From the NCBI GenBank assembly GCA_900317215.1, contig ONFW01000162.1:1-15060 (forward strand): a stretch of DNA of 15,060 nt, read 5' to 3'. Of this stretch, positions 13,532 to 15,060 are shown in pieces (the first letter of the stretch is position 1; each line of letters begins with the position of its first letter). The position numbers and the translations under genes are program-made. This DNA comes from an uncultured Eubacteriales bacterium. GTDB taxonomy: Bacteria > Bacillota > Clostridia > Oscillospirales > Acutalibacteraceae. A model generated the notes under the pieces. That model saw only the letters and a program-made list of their open reading frames with translations. It was not told the DNA's origin and ran no database searches.

Positions 13532-14047
13532 TTATTCTGCCGCTAAATAAGCGGAAATAAAGGAGTTGTCGCCAAGGATATCTCTTATCTCCTGTGCAAG
13601 CTCGGGCTGTTCGTTGCGGTTCATAAGCGCAAGCAAGCCTCTTTCAAGAACCAGCTCAAGCTTGACCTGATCTCTCACATCCGGCTTTTCGGAGCTTTTA
13701 AGAAGCTCACAGGCGGCTTTCATGCATTGAACATTGCTGTCAAAGCCGGTGAAGGTGAAATCATTGCTGAGCCGACCGTGTTTTTTCAGTATCTCGGCAG
13801 CCTCGGCTAACTGCTCGGCTTCTACCTCGACCTTGGCGTCAAAGTTTGCGTCCCCGGAATTTCTACCTTCTGCTATCATTTCCTGACGAAGCTGGTTCTG
13901 CCTGCTGCTTTTTTCCTGCTTGACTTCGTTTCGCACAGCTTCCTTGTCTGCGGGCAGAACAAGATCGGAGGCGGTTGAGGATACTGATGCTTTAGGAGCC
14001 GAGGCCTCGCTTTTGGCGGTGTCCTTGTTATTATTTGCCGTCTTAAT
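13532..14047 (-). CDS. hypothetical protein, probably missing its 5' end
   Basis: The only ordinary in-frame start is a GTG at 13936 (134 residues), with AAGGAA only a few bases ahead. The same frame stays open 37 codons further, to an ATT at 14047 and slightly beyond. That stretch (IKTANNNKDTAKSEASAPK and on) has a coding-like Ala/Ser/Thr/Lys-rich linker composition. This suggests a gene that lost its head, or use of a rare ATT start. The visible protein is highly charged and helical: residues about 1-55 of the GTG form are Glu/Lys/Gln-rich and could form a coiled coil, followed by an alpha-helical region to YLAAE at the end. No family is recognised. It starts within a few bases of the amidase stop at 14050 on the same strand and ends before the hairpin at 13426-13482. 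Confidence 0.55.
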   Translation of the reverse strand: MKTANNNKDTAKSEASAPKASVSSTASDLVLPADKEAVRNEVKQEKSSRQNQLRQEMIAEGRNSGDANFDAKVEVEAEQLAEAAEILKKHGRLSNDFTFTGFDSNVQCMKAACELLKSSEKPDVRDQVKLELVLERGLLALMNRNEQPELAQEIRDILGDNSFISAYLAAE

Positions 14048-14049
14048 TG

Positions 14050-15060
14050 TTAAACTATTTTATAAAACCTTACTCTATAATCAGAGGTGTTATAATTTGA
14101 GCAGATATATAACAGCCTCCGACCTGGAGTATTTTGAGAATGATAAGTCATTTTGAAGGTGTTTTTGTTGTCGGAATCATCAACATTGGTGACAAGCATT
14201 GTTTTGTGCCCTACATAATCAAGCCAGGTCGAATCCCATTTTAGGATTTGAACAACATCTCCTTTTCCGTAAACTGTAGAAGTTGCTGAATTATTGTTTA
14301 TTATATCTGCCGGAGTAAACGTATCATGTGCAGCATAAATGCTCCAGTAAATATAAAAATACACTTCGCTGGTCCAAGGGCTGGGGTTGTATATGTCCCA
14401 AGAATAATTTAGCTGGGTATCGTTTTGCGGAGTCAAATATGTATTGTTAAGTTTATAAACATACCAAACATCGTTGTATTTCTTTCATCCGGACGAAAGA
14501 CATTGTGATACAAAATTAGCGCTTTCGTCAATCGTGTAGCTCAGGTTGGGATAGGTGTTTAGATAATTGTCATAATTTGCCAGTGCGTATCTTATTGCCT
14601 CTGATTTATAATATGTCGAGGCAGATACTTCAAACAGCCATTCATCATTATGTGTCCCGTTATATGTGTATTGAAAGACATTTGCTCCTTCACTGCAGCT
14701 TGCATTTTGAACGGTCATGCCACTAATGCAATTGCTTGCATTTGTAAGTACCTTGCATGTATAGTCGGTTTTCCCATGTATAGTCGGTTTTCCTTTGTAT
14801 TGAAAAACGCTGTGTGACAGAACCTGTATATGTTGAAATATAGATGTTCAACCCGTTGACACCTGTAGAGCTGGCTACTGTGAGTGCTTTGGTATTATCA
14901 ATTGCAGAAACTGTTTTATAAAAACCATTGCTTTCGTCGTATATGGCTTTCCATTTCTGGCTTGTACTGCCAGTGTATTTTTTTTGTATAACATTTGTTC
15001 CGTCTGCAGAGCTGCCGTTGTAAAGATCAAGATATTGCCCACTTCTGACATTTTTTATAT
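14050..15060 (-). pseudogene. ricin-type lectin plus amidase-domain protein, broken (continues past the right edge)
   Basis: Reading minus from the window edge, the first frame encodes ricin-like beta-trefoil repeats (RSGQYLDLYNGSSADGTNV, SQKWKA, TQRFSI). It then hits a stop because a 19-bp unit is duplicated at 14756-14793. Collapsing one copy restores one frame into the last trefoil repeat (ASCSEGANVFQYTYNG, DEWLFEV). After this comes a putative amidase domain like that of secreted clostridial proteins (ANFVSQCL; YGKGDVVQILKW; GHKTMLVTNV; TYHSQNT). That domain is interrupted by a TGA at 14485-14487 (GGA-TGA-AAG; GGA would need one change). Relatives normally have a catalytic Cys before ANFVSQC, whereas Ser (AGC, 14523-14521) is here. 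Three lesions argue for a decaying gene. Base composition is visibly more A/T-rich than its neighbours. Confidence 0.8.
14756..14793. repeat. 19-bp perfect tandem duplication causing a frameshift
   Basis: CATGTATAGTCGGTTTTCC occurs at 14756-14774 and again at 14775-14793. Since 19 is not a multiple of 3, the extra copy shifts the amidase-protein frame. Removing it rejoins the lectin and amidase frames. Confidence 0.95.

Noticed and set aside
14485..14487. TGA as a selenocysteine or recoded codon
   Set aside because: Neither the amidase family nor the position calls for selenocysteine. The same gene also carries a frameshifting duplication, so ordinary decay is simpler. The palindrome around the TGA is only 18 bases and not an obvious SECIS element.

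Overview
The window looks like a chromosomal segment of a Gram-positive, probably anaerobic gut or rumen Firmicute, most likely a Ruminococcus-type member of the Oscillospiraceae. Supporting signs are a secreted protein ending in a type I dockerin (the cellulosome attachment module), mid-range GC content, strong AGGAGG-type ribosome binding sites, sigma-A-like promoters, a short-type LeuC, and two short inverted-repeat elements of a kind I associate with Ruminococcus genomes. The genus is inferred from content, not from any search. I saw no tRNA, rRNA, CRISPR array or transposase.

Region 1 (1-2999, minus strand) holds murD, a secreted lipoprotein of unknown function and the first half of an M42-family aminopeptidase. 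The last two are separated by one base. A promoter with two upstream direct repeats precedes murD. Region 2 (3000-4290) holds a Bax inhibitor-1 family membrane protein with a Tyr/Gln-rich repeat tail. It has a near-consensus promoter and a strong terminator, and a 65-bp palindromic element lies behind it. Region 3 (4333-7667) has two divergent units: a DRE-TIM metallolyase/aldolase of unassigned substrate on minus, and a PLP aminotransferase coupled to trpS by a TAATG overlap on plus. A 74-bp inverted-repeat element and a strong hairpin terminator follow trpS.

Region 4 (7848-10518, minus) is one large secreted protein: signal peptide, five repeats in exact 84-residue register plus a divergent sixth, a predicted papain-like cysteine peptidase domain, and a two-repeat dockerin. 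A palindrome fills the spacer of its promoter. Region 5 (10684-13302) is leucine biosynthesis: leuC-leuD (isopropylmalate isomerase) on minus, divergent from a Crp/Fnr-family regulator on plus. A 16-bp palindrome between them lies inside the regulator's promoter and at about -41.5 of the inferred leuC promoter. This is the arrangement expected of a regulator that represses itself and activates leuCD.

Region 6 (13426-15060, minus) is a decayed or rearranged area. A ricin-lectin/amidase gene is broken by a 19-bp tandem duplication and an in-frame TGA, and probably also lacks its catalytic cysteine. It is followed without a gap by an open frame that has no ordinary start codon, as if a recombination joined two unrelated gene fragments near 14047. 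A long hairpin terminator ends this unit.
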